A DNA stretch of 64,000 nt from Segatella copri (GTDB taxonomy: Bacteria; Bacteroidota; Bacteroidia; Bacteroidales; Bacteroidaceae), in assembly GCF_026015295.1 (NCBI RefSeq), contig NZ_JAPDUW010000002.1:1-64000 (forward strand). Reading direction: 5' to 3'. The position numbers were made by a program, and so were the translations under genes. Of this stretch, positions 35,648 to 44,414 are shown piece after piece. The first letter of the stretch is position 1. Every line of letters begins with the position of its first letter. A model generated the notes under the pieces. The model saw only the letters and a program-made list of their open reading frames with translations. It was not told the DNA's origin and did not search any database.

Positions 35648-37102
35648 ATGACTAAGAAGTTTTGGTTAATAGCACTCATCGTAGCTTGCACTGTTGTATT
35701 TGGCAGTTGCGATAAGTCTGAGGAATTGAGTGTTGAGCAATGTAAGTTGGATATGAATCTATTCAACCAAACCTATACTGTTAATGATGAGGGGTGCTGT
35801 GTGCTAAAAGGGAGAAAGCCAATAGCAGCAGAAGAAATACAGAGTAAGGTCAAGGGCTATGGTTGGGAGAGTATTGCCACTTATGAGGTACAGGAAAACG
35901 GAAAGTTGAGCAAGGAGGAATTTTGGAAAGACAGATTTGGTGGCAGCCCTACACACTTTTGGTTTGAGACATCACAGCAAGCTTTTAGTTATTTTTATAG
36001 TGATGCCTTGCCAGCCTTTTGTTTCAGTCGTGTATCATGGACTTATGACATGGACAAAGGCTTCATACTGTTTGGCAGCAACAAGCAGACAACAGACAGC
36101 AGATACATGCAGATTCTTAAGCTTGACGAGTCGAATGGCAAGACCTTAATGTACACCATACAAAAATTGGGAGCGACGAGTGATGGCAGCAATGGTTACA
36201 AGTCTATATATGGCATGATTGTATATAAACGCATGACCGAAACCGATTTGGAAATGATGAAGAAAAGTTACACGTATGATACGGATATTGACCGTTCTGT
36301 TCCCGACAACTGCAAGTTTAAGATTAAGGCATACTATGCAGAAGACGACAAAGACAACACAGACCCTGTGTTTCAGACCTTCTGCCTTGTAACATTTGAG
36401 CTTACCGATGAATATGGTTTCAACTCTTCAGATAATGCCTATTACAACTACTACGATTCAATTACTTGGACGAGTGATTGTCGTGATATGCCAGATAGCT
36501 TTGGAATCATGGAACGTAAGACAAACTGTTTGAATACTTCCTATTGGTGGAGCACATACTTCTTCACGCCTCATGACAATACTATTGTCTATGCCAATGG
36601 CTATAAAGATGGCCGTATTGTCTATCAAGCCCGAAAGAGGCTCTATTTGGTGAATGATGGATTCTTTGGTTACGATTGGGATAACGTAAGGTATAATTCC
36701 AAGAACCCCGAACTAACAGAATATTGCTTGCTGGACAAGAGCCGTGAGTTTATCCTAACTCCACCTACTGCCTACAAAGAAGACATTACAAAACCGTATG
36801 CAGAGTTACGTATTGTACTGAAAGGAGCAAAAGACAAAAACGACAAGGAATATATGTTAGGCGTGCTTGAACGTGAAAGAGAAGGTCTGTTGAAGATTAT
36901 GGACCAGTACTATGAAGCACATAGTACTATAAAAGAAACAGAAAAGGCTTCGCTGTGTAAAACGTTTAAGGCACTACCCGAAGATGCTGATATTAAAGCA
37001 TATTGGCGTACAAAACATTCTCGCATGGTACTGATACTTAAAACTGACGGGGAAGACCCTATAAACAGTGAATACTATGTGCATGCGGAACCAATTAAAT
37101 GA
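35648..37102 (+). CDS. Large lipoprotein of unknown function
   Basis: A 484-aa lipoprotein with signal peptide and lipobox VVFGSC (Cys21). The mature protein is rich in Tyr, Trp and Asp with many beta-type segments. It contains two Cys pairs (EGCCVLKG and others) and a charged C-terminal helix region (EREREGLLKIMDQYYEAH). I recognise no domain. It stands alone with its own promoter and terminator, and is probably surface- or periplasm-exposed. Confidence 0.75.
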   Translation: MTKKFWLIALIVACTVVFGSCDKSEELSVEQCKLDMNLFNQTYTVNDEGCCVLKGRKPIAAEEIQSKVKGYGWESIATYEVQENGKLSKEEFWKDRFGGSPTHFWFETSQQAFSYFYSDALPAFCFSRVSWTYDMDKGFILFGSNKQTTDSRYMQILKLDESNGKTLMYTIQKLGATSDGSNGYKSIYGMIVYKRMTETDLEMMKKSYTYDTDIDRSVPDNCKFKIKAYYAEDDKDNTDPVFQTFCLVTFELTDEYGFNSSDNAYYNYYDSITWTSDCRDMPDSFGIMERKTNCLNTSYWWSTYFFTPHDNTIVYANGYKDGRIVYQARKRLYLVNDGFFGYDWDNVRYNSKNPELTEYCLLDKSREFILTPPTAYKEDITKPYAELRIVLKGAKDKNDKEYMLGVLEREREGLLKIMDQYYEAHSTIKETEKASLCKTFKALPEDADIKAYWRTKHSRMVLILKTDGEDPINSEYYVHAEPIK

Positions 37103-37148
37103 TAAATAAGTTTAATGTGGATAACGCAATTGAATGTAGCTTATATAA

Positions 37149-37196
37149 CAACAATAGTCATAAGGCGAAGTTAATCTTTGTTTTATGACTATTGTT
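37149..37196 (+). terminator. Terminator of the lipoprotein gene
   Basis: CAATAGTCATAA and TTATGACTATTG pair perfectly around a ~20-nt loop and run into TTTTTTGC, about 50 bp after the stop. Confidence 0.75.
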
Positions 37197-37199
37197 TTT

Positions 37200-38160
37200 T
37201 GCACCAACATAGTGTGGTTTCATTTTTATTTTGTATTTTTGCAACTGTAAAGAGTTGTTAGGCAAAGCAAACATATGCATATTGCAGAAGTTGTGACTAT
37301 TGCCAAGTCATTACCTCTATTGAGGTTGAACACTTATAAATCGCTCATTTTAAGCTATTCAGCAGATTATAGAAGAATTTTTCGGAAAAATACTACCCAA
37401 CGGTGTGGAGATTTTTTCGAAAACCGAAGGCTCGACCTTTTATTTCCAAAGCCCGCTGCCATACCTTTGCACCTGCACGATAACGGTTGATGCCAAAAGG
37501 AAAGACCATGTGGAGGAAAGAAAATCAGAGCGGCAAATGAAAATAGAAACTTCACGGAAGTTTTTGGACTGTACGATTATCGCATACCCATTTCTGAGAA
37601 ATGGATACAACTTCGTCTTACAAACGTCTTGAAAAATGGAAATCGCATACAAAAATGGCACATCCATCAGAGAAATTCCGGTGAAAGAAGAGTATGGCTT
37701 GTCCATGCTTCTTGCATCGGGTTTTCTCCAAGGCTGTGCAGCCAAGCATGAAAGTGGTCGTTGAGGTTTACATCAATGACTTCTTTCTTGCGGTGGAGTA
37801 TGCAAACAAAATGGTACGGCAAATCAAGGAATGGTGTTTCTTTTGATCGGTTAGCCTGCAACCGACAAAAAGAAGCACTTTTCCTCATGCCGTACTACTA
37901 AGACATGAAAGGGTGGCGTGCCACTGTTTCATGTCGTTTGGATTGTGCGATAAAAATGGGACTGCGAGTTGTGGCTATAAAAGTCAGCCGTTGTCAGCAC
38001 GGCAAACAAAGAAAAGTCCTTGGCAGTATAGTCTTGAAGTATTTCAAGGCATACCGCCAAGGATTTTTCTTGCCGTGCCATAGTCGGAGGAAGTTAGTCT
38101 GAGGTACGAGGACTGTCTTTCTGCGACGACGGCTGACTTTTATACAAAACACACGAAAGA
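37200..38160. other. Gene-poor stretch with fragments and a nested palindrome
   Basis: TAnnTTTG boxes occur at 37234 (TATTTTTG) and 37462 (TACCTTTG) but no robust gene follows. Short coding-like pieces exist, for example 37748-37846 (32 aa, starts MKVVVEVYINDFFLAV), and 37275-37490, neither recognisable. The region may be decayed. The long nested inverted repeat at 37976-38144 is listed separately. Confidence 0.4.
37976..38144. repeat. 169-bp nested inverted repeat
   Basis: Outer arms TATAAAAGTCAGCCGT (37976-37991) and ACGGCTGACTTTTATA (38129-38144) are perfect. Inner arms (37997-38024 and 38056-38078) pair GCACGGCAA with TTGCCGTGC and TCCTTGGC with GCCAAGGA. An apical CTTGAA/TTCAAG closes the centre. 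The whole can fold as a long cruciform or RNA hairpin. It could be a MITE-like remnant or a structured RNA. Confidence 0.6.
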
Positions 38161-38316
38161 ATGAGAATATACAAACGAAATAGACCATTCAAAAAACAGA
38201 AACCATTGCCACATAAGTTTGAATGGATTGAAATGGAAATAGCAAAGAATAGAGAAGAATATGGTTTAATGAAAACAGATTTATCCAAGCAAAAAATCGA
38301 GGATAAAAAATCTTAA
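38161..38316 (+). CDS. Small basic hypothetical ORF
   Basis: A 51-aa Lys-rich ORF (starts MRIYKRNRPFKKQKPLPHK, ends QKIEDKKS), beginning 16 bp after the nested inverted repeat. Composition is protein-like but I recognise nothing. Low certainty. Confidence 0.3.
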   Translation: MRIYKRNRPFKKQKPLPHKFEWIEMEIAKNREEYGLMKTDLSKQKIEDKKS

Positions 38317-38343
38317 AACATTCTTTATCCCCGATTAAATATC

Positions 38344-38353
38344 GTACCTTTGC
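38344..38353 (+). promoter_or_regulatory. TAnnTTTG promoter box
   Basis: GTACCTTTGC contains a perfect -7 box (TACCTTTG). It also fits the GTANNTTTGC core recognised by CTnDOT-type integrases, so it is a potential integration target. The region to 38597 otherwise holds only a 9-bp hairpin (ATGAGATAA/TTATCTCAT, 38439-38460). Confidence 0.4.
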
Positions 38354-38510
38354 AACCGAAAGAGTTCTTTGGATGGTTATGCAAATCACAGCAGGATGCT
38401 ACATTCTGTTTATTTCTAATTCGTAACCTCTTCTTTTTATGAGATAAAAACTTATCTCATTCTCAATCACTTATAAAAAATACGTACTTTCATAATCTAA
38501 AACAAATACG

Positions 38511-39156
38511 TTTTCCGAATGCTATTCTTGATTGTTGTATTGTAGCTTATGAGGCGATGTTTATAGCAAGGATGTTGAAATAATAGAGAATATTACGATG
38601 GAACGACAATATAACGAATTGCAGAAAGCCTATACAAAGGAGGTTTTGGCAAGTATGATAAAGGTAGATATACGCACCAGGTTCCCTGAACCTTGTGCAA
38701 GTATGTATTGCCAGCAGTTTGATAATTTCAAGAACGTTGCAGATTTCTTTGAATTTGCAGCCAAGTTAATGAGGAGATAATATCATATTTATAACTAGTC
38801 TTTGCTTTCTGCTGAAAGCATGCAAATAAGGCTTAAGATTAGGTATAGAAAACATTGCATTAAGGCGGTCCCATCCCGCACAATTTGGCGAAGACCTTTG
38901 ATGGTCCGCCAACCTTAGAACGTAGCGGTTCCGAGCACCGAGTAGGGCGGTTTCCTTCTTCTCGCCTGAGGTTTCTGTCCCCCGCTAACGGGGGAACCGA
39001 AGGGGGTGTAAAGACCATTGAAGAAGACCGAGATGAGAGGTGGAGCCTTCCTTAAGGGTAAGGAAGGACGGGTAGGTTTTCGAAAAAAGTCTTTCCTTGC
39101 AGGAGAGACGGAGAGGTAGAAAAAAGCCTTTATCAACAAGGAAGGACGGGATGATT
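38511..39156 (+). repeat. Direct repeat DR1 flanking the accessory island
   Basis: A 646-bp sequence is repeated in the same orientation at 50971-51531 (561 bp, with indels). It comprises a 60-codon ORF, then a core at 38826-38952 that differs from 51283-51410 at only about three positions by eye, then a less conserved tail ending GGGATGATT. The core includes the hairpin GGCG-AA-GACC / GGTC-CGCC (38887-38910). Confidence 0.85.
38598..38780 (+). CDS. Small conserved-looking ORF, intact copy
   Basis: A 60-aa protein (starts MERQYNELQKAYTKEV, ends FEFAAKLMRR) that reads as a helical protein with a central CASMYCQQFDNFKNV motif. A second copy at 51055-51240 keeps most residues but has a stop at codon 16. 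Many differences between the copies are synonymous or conservative, which suggests that it was once under selection. Function unknown. It precedes the structured core. Confidence 0.5.
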   Translation: MERQYNELQKAYTKEVLASMIKVDIRTRFPEPCASMYCQQFDNFKNVADFFEFAAKLMRR

Positions 39157-39484
39157 ATCAGGTGTATCTGTCATCATCACAAAGGTTGCAACCAAACGAA
39201 AGATGGAGAAGGCACCACGCAAATCTATCTCAATTCCATCAAAAGCTCAGCAGTAGATGATGCCAACGCCAAAATACTGGCAGCCCTATAAGCCACAAAA
39301 AAGAATAAAAAGAGGGATTTTGTAAAATGAACCAAAATGAACCATTTTTCCTGAATCTTTACATGAGAGATACAGAAAAACCGAAAACTTTCGTTCAATC
39401 AACGACTTAGGAAATTATGTACGAAAAGAATAGTAAAATAATGTTGATTTTCGTAGAATGATATTAATTTTTTAACACGCATAA
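39157..39484. other. Intergenic region with possible gene fragment
   Basis: 39151-39291 is open for 46 codons and ends in a protein-like stretch (SAVDDANAKILAAL), perhaps the 3' remnant of a larger gene. The rest is A+T rich with no gene visible. Confidence 0.35.
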
Positions 39485-39516
39485 TTTGCTAGTTTCCAAC
39501 AATTTTCGTATTTTTG
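39485..39516 (+). promoter_or_regulatory. Consensus promoter
   Basis: TTTG (39485-39488), 20-bp spacer, TATTTTTG (39509-39516). Transcription would run rightward into the 65-aa ORF. Confidence 0.65.
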
Positions 39517-39574
39517 CAAGGAGATTCTGTGTCTCTTATATCGAGATTCAGATGAACGTCATCAAAAAACGAAC

Positions 39575-39772
39575 TTGATTCGCATGATGAAAGAGACAAA
39601 TATACACTCACAGGTTACGTCCACTATTGCAGGGGACGACGGCGAAGCCATGGCAAAAAGTGAAGAATATGTAGCTGAAAATGGTTTCGTAGCAACAGAT
39701 CTGACGCACTTTGGAAAGACGTATCATGATAAACTCCTTTTAGCCAGCAATGCCAGCCAAAAGGAGTTATAA
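39575..39772 (+). CDS. Small hypothetical ORF under a good promoter
   Basis: A 65-aa ORF (Met at 39575 or 39587) with protein-like composition (VAENGFVATDLTHFGKTYHD). Its last codons lie inside a perfect 10-bp inverted repeat (AACTCCTTTT 39731-39740 / AAAAGGAGTT 39758-39767). It may thus be a truncated gene end or a leader with terminator. Unrecognised. Confidence 0.35.
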   Translation: MIRMMKETNIHSQVTSTIAGDDGEAMAKSEEYVAENGFVATDLTHFGKTYHDKLLLASNASQKEL

Positions 39773-39775
39773 GAG

Positions 39776-40300
39776 TTAATCAAGGCGGTGTCGAGCAGCC
39801 CAGCTTCCAGCATCCAGACACGGACACTCCTTTGGAGTAGTCCCAGGCAAGTCCCGATGGCCCACAATCTTCGCTTTCGGAAAGAGAATCTTCAGATTCC
39901 TGAAAAGATCAATGAGTCTCGTTTCCTGCTCAGTTGTCATGGTGTTGCAAGGCTTGCCTTGCTCATCGAGCCCTCCCTCATAGCAGATGCCGATAGAGCA
40001 TCTATTATAAGGTCTGGCATGAGCACCCACCTCCAGCAGCTTACGGTGCTGCGTCATCGTACCATCCTTACGGATGTAGAAATGATAGCCGATGTCATAA
40101 AACCCACGAGCCTTATGGTCGCGGCGCAGCTGTTCCACACTATAGTCCTGATTGCATCGGCTAGCCGAGCAATGCAGTACCAGAAATCTCACAGAGTCGG
40201 CAGACATCATGTTCTTGCCGTTCTCCACTTTGGCGAGGAGCATGCGCTCAGAGCGTACCTTCTCTCCGCCAATGTTCATTGGAAATGTATCTTTCGTCAT
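39776..40300 (-). CDS. N-acetylmuramoyl-L-alanine amidase (Amidase_2)
   Basis: A 174-aa zinc amidase that cleaves the MurNAc-L-Ala bond of peptidoglycan. Zinc ligands: His43 (LVLHCSASR), His148 (VGHRD) and Cys159 (KECPC). Tyr72/His73 (GYHFYIRKDG) shapes the site. There is no signal peptide, and the first ~35 residues precede the fold, so Met31 or Met32 is an alternative start. It belongs to the DUF4248 / HU-like / smalltalk / amidase cassette common in Bacteroidales, often near variable regions. The purpose of the cassette is not known to me. Confidence 0.88.
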   Translation of the reverse strand: MTKDTFPMNIGGEKVRSERMLLAKVENGKNMMSADSVRFLVLHCSASRCNQDYSVEQLRRDHKARGFYDIGYHFYIRKDGTMTQHRKLLEVGAHARPYNRCSIGICYEGGLDEQGKPCNTMTTEQETRLIDLFRNLKILFPKAKIVGHRDLPGTTPKECPCLDAGSWAARHRLD

Positions 40301-40332
40301 AGGAATAATTCAACATTCAACACTCAACATTG

Positions 40333-40467
40333 CTATAAGGCATTAGCGCACGAGCTTACTCCCAGTGCCGTGAGAGCAGCAATCAGCGCCTGTACGATGG
40401 CATTCACGATTTGAGTCCAAGAAATCTTGTTTGGATTTGATTCAGAGTTAGAACGAAACATTTTCAT
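40333..40467 (-). CDS. Smalltalk protein
   Basis: A 44-aa peptide: short polar start with a KISWTQIVNAIVQ motif, one hydrophobic helix (LIAALTALGVSSC) and a Cys near the end. It fits the 'smalltalk' family of tiny Bacteroidales proteins by size, sequence and location between the HU-like and amidase genes. Function unknown. A lipoprotein-like LGVSSC is noticeable. Confidence 0.8.
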   Translation of the reverse strand: MKMFRSNSESNPNKISWTQIVNAIVQALIAALTALGVSSCANAL

Positions 40468-40512
40468 AATCAATAAAATTTAAATGAAACAATAAGTTAT
40501 CAGAGTTTAGCA

Positions 40513-40544
40513 GTGCCTCCCTTTCAGAGAGGTAAGGCACTGCC
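40513..40544 (-). terminator. Hairpin after HU-like gene
   Basis: GCAGTGCCT and AGGCACTGC pair perfectly around a ~14-nt loop between the HU-like stop and the smalltalk start. It may attenuate rather than end the transcript. Confidence 0.55.
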
Positions 40545-40555
40545 AGAGTTGGAGA

Positions 40556-41098
40556 CTATTCCAATCCGTCACCATTGTCGGAACCAGTTCCGCCAGCCTC
40601 GGTGCCGGAACCGCCGCCAGTGGTCTCACCACCAGTAGTCTCACCGCCAGTGGTTTCACCGCCGGTAGTCTTATCCTTCTTCTCTTCACCGTACTTGACG
40701 AGTTCGATGGAATCAGGAATCAGGTTGTAAACACGGCTGCCGTTCTTCAGGAGATAGTACGAAGGGCGGAAGGCAGGAAGGATACTCTTCACGAGCTTGG
40801 CATTCGCCTCCTTCTCAGTCTCTACAGCCTTACTTGTGAGGAAACGGAGATAGAGCTTACCGAAACCGAACAGTTCGATGTCGTAACCCTTCTTCAGGTT
40901 CTCCTTCACATAGTAGGTATAGCGGTCGAGTACCGCCATCACATCAGCAGGAGTAGCCGTAGACTCCATAGCGATTTGGTTAGCGATATCCTTGGTAGTC
41001 AAGGTACCGTAACTGTAAGGGCGAACGCTATAAACAGTCTTACCCTTCTTAGGGCCCATGTTCATGGTCTTCTTAGACACTTTGTAACTTTTACTCAT
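40556..41098 (-). CDS. HU-like DNA-binding protein with Thr-Thr-Gly-Gly-Glu repeats
   Basis: A 180-aa member of the Bacteroidetes HU-related family. The N-terminal ~125 residues show the HU-type core (TTKDIANQIAMES, DVMAVLDRYTYYV, DIELFGFGKLYLRF). After residue 143 comes a low-complexity tail with TTGGE repeated four times (144-163, last copy TTGGG), then a Gly/Asp/Glu-rich end. The tail is encoded by a 15-bp tandem repeat at 40610-40669. It probably binds DNA. Its function within the cassette is unknown. Confidence 0.85.
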   Translation of the reverse strand: MSKSYKVSKKTMNMGPKKGKTVYSVRPYSYGTLTTKDIANQIAMESTATPADVMAVLDRYTYYVKENLKKGYDIELFGFGKLYLRFLTSKAVETEKEANAKLVKSILPAFRPSYYLLKNGSRVYNLIPDSIELVKYGEEKKDKTTGGETTGGETTGGETTGGGSGTEAGGTGSDNGDGLE

Positions 41099-41226
41099 AA
41101 TTTAAAACATTTAAGAAAATTAATAATAAAGTTCAGTCATCGTCAGTTCAAAGAGATGAGCAATCCCGTTTGTTCTGATTGACGCTGCGAAGGTACGGCT
41201 TTTCTAAAGCGTGCTGTTCGACATTG

Positions 41227-41406
41227 TTAGATATCGATAGACAGCTGATCACATATGAACTTAACTGCTTTCGGACTTAACAACTGGTCTTTCGGTTTCA
41301 CACCAATTTCATTCAGTTCCTGTCTGTACGGCATCAGCCATCTCCTCAGTGTCCCAGTCGACACTCCGGCATAAGCAGCCAGTTCGCTTTTATACATTGC
41401 TCTCAT
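41227..41406 (-). CDS. DUF4248-like small HTH protein
   Basis: A 59-aa protein with an obvious helix-turn-helix (YKSELAAYAGVSTGTLRRWL) and the PYRQELNEIGVKPKDQLLSP segment typical of DUF4248. It is divergent from the gene at 41609. It is probably a small DNA-binding regulator for the HU/amidase cassette. Confidence 0.78.
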   Translation of the reverse strand: MRAMYKSELAAYAGVSTGTLRRWLMPYRQELNEIGVKPKDQLLSPKAVKFICDQLSIDI

Positions 41407-41608
41407 ATTCTGATAGTTTTATACATTATTATATATATGAATTAAAAATCAATTCTGATTTCGCTTACAAAAGTACGTAATCTTGGAAATCCTGTGATGT
41501 ACTCTATAGGGTGCAACACTGTATACACTTTTTAGGATATGTTTAAAGTTTGTTAGCAAATAAGGTGGTCGATACTAGTTAGATTAGTAACTAACCTGCG
41601 TTTGTCTA

Positions 41609-41998
41609 ATGAACCGAATATCCGTAAAAGTCAAGGCGGATAGTTGGTTAACCACGGCTGCAAATGAGATTCGCCAGATACAAACAAGATGGGGTATTCC
41701 GTCTCAGAGAAAGTTCGCAGTTTTACTCGGCATCAATGGCAGAACATTAGCAAAGCTTTATGCTGATCCACCCGACGCAAGTTTGAGTTATGGTTCTGTT
41801 CAACAGATGTTTTCCAACTTAATGACTTCAGTATGGACTGAGTGTAATACGACCGAAGATGTAAATCAAGAGCTCTCATTACTGTATCAGGCATCAGCCA
41901 ATGTATTGAGGGCTGCTTTCCCACCGCGACAAGAACTCGTCAAAAAGGCTCTTCACGAGATGGAGCATCAACAGGGAAACGGTTTGCCAATCAAGTAA
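41609..41998 (+). CDS. HTH-like regulator at the head of the defence cluster
   Basis: A 129-aa protein. Residues ~28-50 (IPSQRKFAVLLGINGRTLAKLY) resemble an XRE-type helix-turn-helix. The rest is helical. It is transcribed toward the ParB-like/Dam pair after a 152-bp gap and may control it. Family unknown. Confidence 0.5.
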   Translation: MNRISVKVKADSWLTTAANEIRQIQTRWGIPSQRKFAVLLGINGRTLAKLYADPPDASLSYGSVQQMFSNLMTSVWTECNTTEDVNQELSLLYQASANVLRAAFPPRQELVKKALHEMEHQQGNGLPIK

Positions 41999-42091
41999 TT
42001 TGCCATAAATGCTTTGCGTTTCGTAATATGTGGTAGTATGAAAGGCAGGTCAAGTCATTGCTTGGTTAATGAACGATTTTAGAATATGATT

Positions 42092-42130
42092 CCTCTCGGG
42101 CGGATGGAAATTCCATTACCGCTCGAGGGG
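42092..42130 (+). promoter_or_regulatory. Inverted-repeat element before the ParB-like/Dam operon
   Basis: CCTCTCGGGCGG and CCGCTCGAGGGG pair over 12 positions (with two G-T pairs) around a TGGAAATTCCA palindrome, 20 bp before the ParB-like ATG. It is either an operator for the adjacent HTH protein or an RNA hairpin at the start of the leader. Confidence 0.45.
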
Positions 42131-42150
42131 TTTACTAAAACTCAATTGTT

Positions 42151-43542
42151 ATGGAAAGAAAAACAATTTGTGTTACCAATCTGTTTCTGGATTTGGATAA
42201 CTTCCGGTTCGAACACCAGAATTCACAGAGGGATGCCATCAACCAGATGGTTGAAGCCTATCATGATGAATTATACCAACTGGCCGTTGATATCTTAAAT
42301 ATCGGTTTGAATCCTATGGATAGTCCCTACGTGATACCTCATCCAACTGACGAGAAGAAATATATCGTCATTGAAGGTAACCGGCGAATTACGACATTGA
42401 AGCTCCTTTTGAATCCTAAATTGATAGATGATTCTCATCTCTCTTTGCGAAAGAAATTTATCAAGCTGAAGAATTCACATGCAGACAAATTGATTCATCG
42501 TGTAGAATGTGGTGTTTTTCCATCTAGAGATGAAGGTAATTTTTGGGTTGTACGTAAGCATGCCAATGGATTGAAGGGAATAGGCACAAAGCAATGGACT
42601 CCTTTACAAAAGCAGCGCTTTGATAAGGTGACCACTGGAAAAGAAGCTTATGCTTTACAGGTAATCAATATGCTGAATGCTTCGTCTTTTGTAGATGATG
42701 ATTTCAAGACAAGGATGAAAAAACTGAATGTTACCAATTTGCAGCGTCTGTTGGCTGATCCGGCCGTACGTGAAAAGTTGGGATTGGCATTGCAGAATGG
42801 CCGTTTGGTATCTGACCTTAAACCAGAGGTATTGACCAAGTCTTTTGTGGATATTATTTCCGAGATGTTGACTCCTTCTTTCAAGGTAGGAGTCATCTAT
42901 AGTAAATCAGATCGTGCAGATTATATCAGCAAATTATTTGAGCGGATAGAAAATCCCAACATTCCAGAGAATAAGGTTGTTCTATGGGAATTGCAGGAAA
43001 ATCAGGAGATAGCTGAGGCTCCCAAATTTGTAGAAAGCACAATTGACAAAAAGGTGTCGACCCGGAAAACCAGAGCCACATTGGTTCCGAAATCATTTCA
43101 TTTGCCAATTACAGAATCCCGGATAGCCAAAATTTTTAAGGAGATGAGTGGACTGTTGGTCAAGACCTGTACCAATACGGCAGCGATTCTGCTTCGTATT
43201 TTCATAGAAATGTCAGTAGACGTTTATATGGAACAGTTCAACCTATTGCCGGTGGGTGTACAGACTGCGAGCCAGTCGAAGCTGAATCTGCATGAGAAAC
43301 TCAAAAGAGTCATTGAGCATTTGCATACTTCTCACTTTGCCAATAAGGATATGACAAAGGGAATAGAAATGGAAATCAGTGATCGTAACTCTCCTTTGTC
43401 ACCTCAAACGCTCAATGCATACATACATAATTATCGCATCAGTCCGATTGCAGATAATCTGATCATTGAATGGGACAATATCCAGCCCTTCTTTGAATGC
43501 CTTTGGGGTGCTATAAGCAAAAAGGAGGAAACAAAATCATGA
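42151..43542 (+). CDS. ParB/sulfiredoxin-like domain protein paired with Dam methylase
   Basis: A 463-aa protein. Residues ~55-95 contain a ParB-N/Srx-type core (PYVIPHPTDEKKYIVIEGNR, then RITTLKLLLN). The VIEGNRR motif matches ParB-like nucleases. The C-terminal ~150 residues (TAAILLRIFIEMSVDVYM ... ISPIADNLIIEWDNIQPF) are helical and unassigned. It overlaps the Dam-type gene by 4 bp (ATGA). The pair reads as a restriction-modification-like or DNA-modification defence unit. Nuclease activity is inference. Confidence 0.65.
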   Translation: MERKTICVTNLFLDLDNFRFEHQNSQRDAINQMVEAYHDELYQLAVDILNIGLNPMDSPYVIPHPTDEKKYIVIEGNRRITTLKLLLNPKLIDDSHLSLRKKFIKLKNSHADKLIHRVECGVFPSRDEGNFWVVRKHANGLKGIGTKQWTPLQKQRFDKVTTGKEAYALQVINMLNASSFVDDDFKTRMKKLNVTNLQRLLADPAVREKLGLALQNGRLVSDLKPEVLTKSFVDIISEMLTPSFKVGVIYSKSDRADYISKLFERIENPNIPENKVVLWELQENQEIAEAPKFVESTIDKKVSTRKTRATLVPKSFHLPITESRIAKIFKEMSGLLVKTCTNTAAILLRIFIEMSVDVYMEQFNLLPVGVQTASQSKLNLHEKLKRVIEHLHTSHFANKDMTKGIEMEISDRNSPLSPQTLNAYIHNYRISPIADNLIIEWDNIQPFFECLWGAISKKEETKS

Positions 43543-44414
43543 GCATTCTCTCACCATTAAGATATCCTGGAGGAAAGTCTAAAATCTCCAACTTCTTCAA
43601 GCAGTTTGTGAAAGACAACGGTCTTCTGGACGGGGTGTATGTAGAACCTTATGCTGGAGGAGCCTCCGTTGCATTGTCTTTACTCTTTGATGAGTATGTC
43701 AGCAAGATTATCATCAATGATAAGGACCGTTCTATCTATGCCTTTTGGCACAGTGTATTGTATGATACGGAAAATCTGTGTCGCCTGATAGCAGAGACAC
43801 CTGTTACGATGGAAAACTGGAAAAAACTCCGGGAGTTGCAGAAGGTAGACAAGAAGGACCAGGCTAGTCTGTTAGACTTAGGTTTCTCAACATTCTTTAT
43901 GAACCGTACCAATCGTTCAGGAATCATCAAGGCAGGTGTCATTGGAGGGTATGCCCAGACCGGTAATTATAAGATGGATGCAAGGTATAGGAAAGACAAA
44001 CTCATGAAGCGTATCCGTCGCATAGCCTCTTATGCGGATAGGATAGAATTGCACAATGAAGATGCCGTCGATTTTATCCAAAAAATAGCAAATCAGAATA
44101 TCGACAAAACGATACTTTATCTGGATCCACCTTATTATAAGAAGGGGCAGGGGTTATATATGAACTACTATAAGGATTCTGATCACCGGGACATCAAGAG
44201 TCTGGTATCACGGCTTGGTCAAATGAAATGGGTCGTTTCGTATGATAATTCAGAGTTCATCAAGTCTCTTTATCAGGAGTTTCGTCATCAGGAGTTTCGG
44301 TTGAATTATAGTGCAAATAATAATGGTACAGGAACGGAGGTTATCTTTTTCTCCGATAATTGTCTTTTGACCCCAGAAGCATTGGATAAGTTGCACTTTA
44401 AGAAAGAACAGTAA
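43539..44414 (+). CDS. D12-class adenine-N6 DNA methyltransferase (Dam-like)
   Basis: A 291-aa methylase. I start it at Met 43539 because a strong AAGGAGGAA ribosome site precedes it and the frame upstream is overlap. Motifs: SPLRYPGGKSKI (motif X), VYVEPYAGGASVALSL (motif I, SAM binding), a FFMNRTNRSGI segment, and catalytic motif IV LYLDPPYY (DPPY). It probably targets GATC or a similar site. It is translationally coupled to the ParB-like gene. Confidence 0.9.
   Translation: MSILSPLRYPGGKSKISNFFKQFVKDNGLLDGVYVEPYAGGASVALSLLFDEYVSKIIINDKDRSIYAFWHSVLYDTENLCRLIAETPVTMENWKKLRELQKVDKKDQASLLDLGFSTFFMNRTNRSGIIKAGVIGGYAQTGNYKMDARYRKDKLMKRIRRIASYADRIELHNEDAVDFIQKIANQNIDKTILYLDPPYYKKGQGLYMNYYKDSDHRDIKSLVSRLGQMKWVVSYDNSEFIKSLYQEFRHQEFRLNYSANNNGTGTEVIFFSDNCLLTPEALDKLHFKKEQ

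Noticed and set aside
38344..38353. GTACCTTTGC as the right attachment site of the transposon
   Set aside because: It fits the CTnDOT core pattern, but every Bacteroidetes -7 box looks alike, it is 6 kb past the integrase, and I found no matching partner at the left end.
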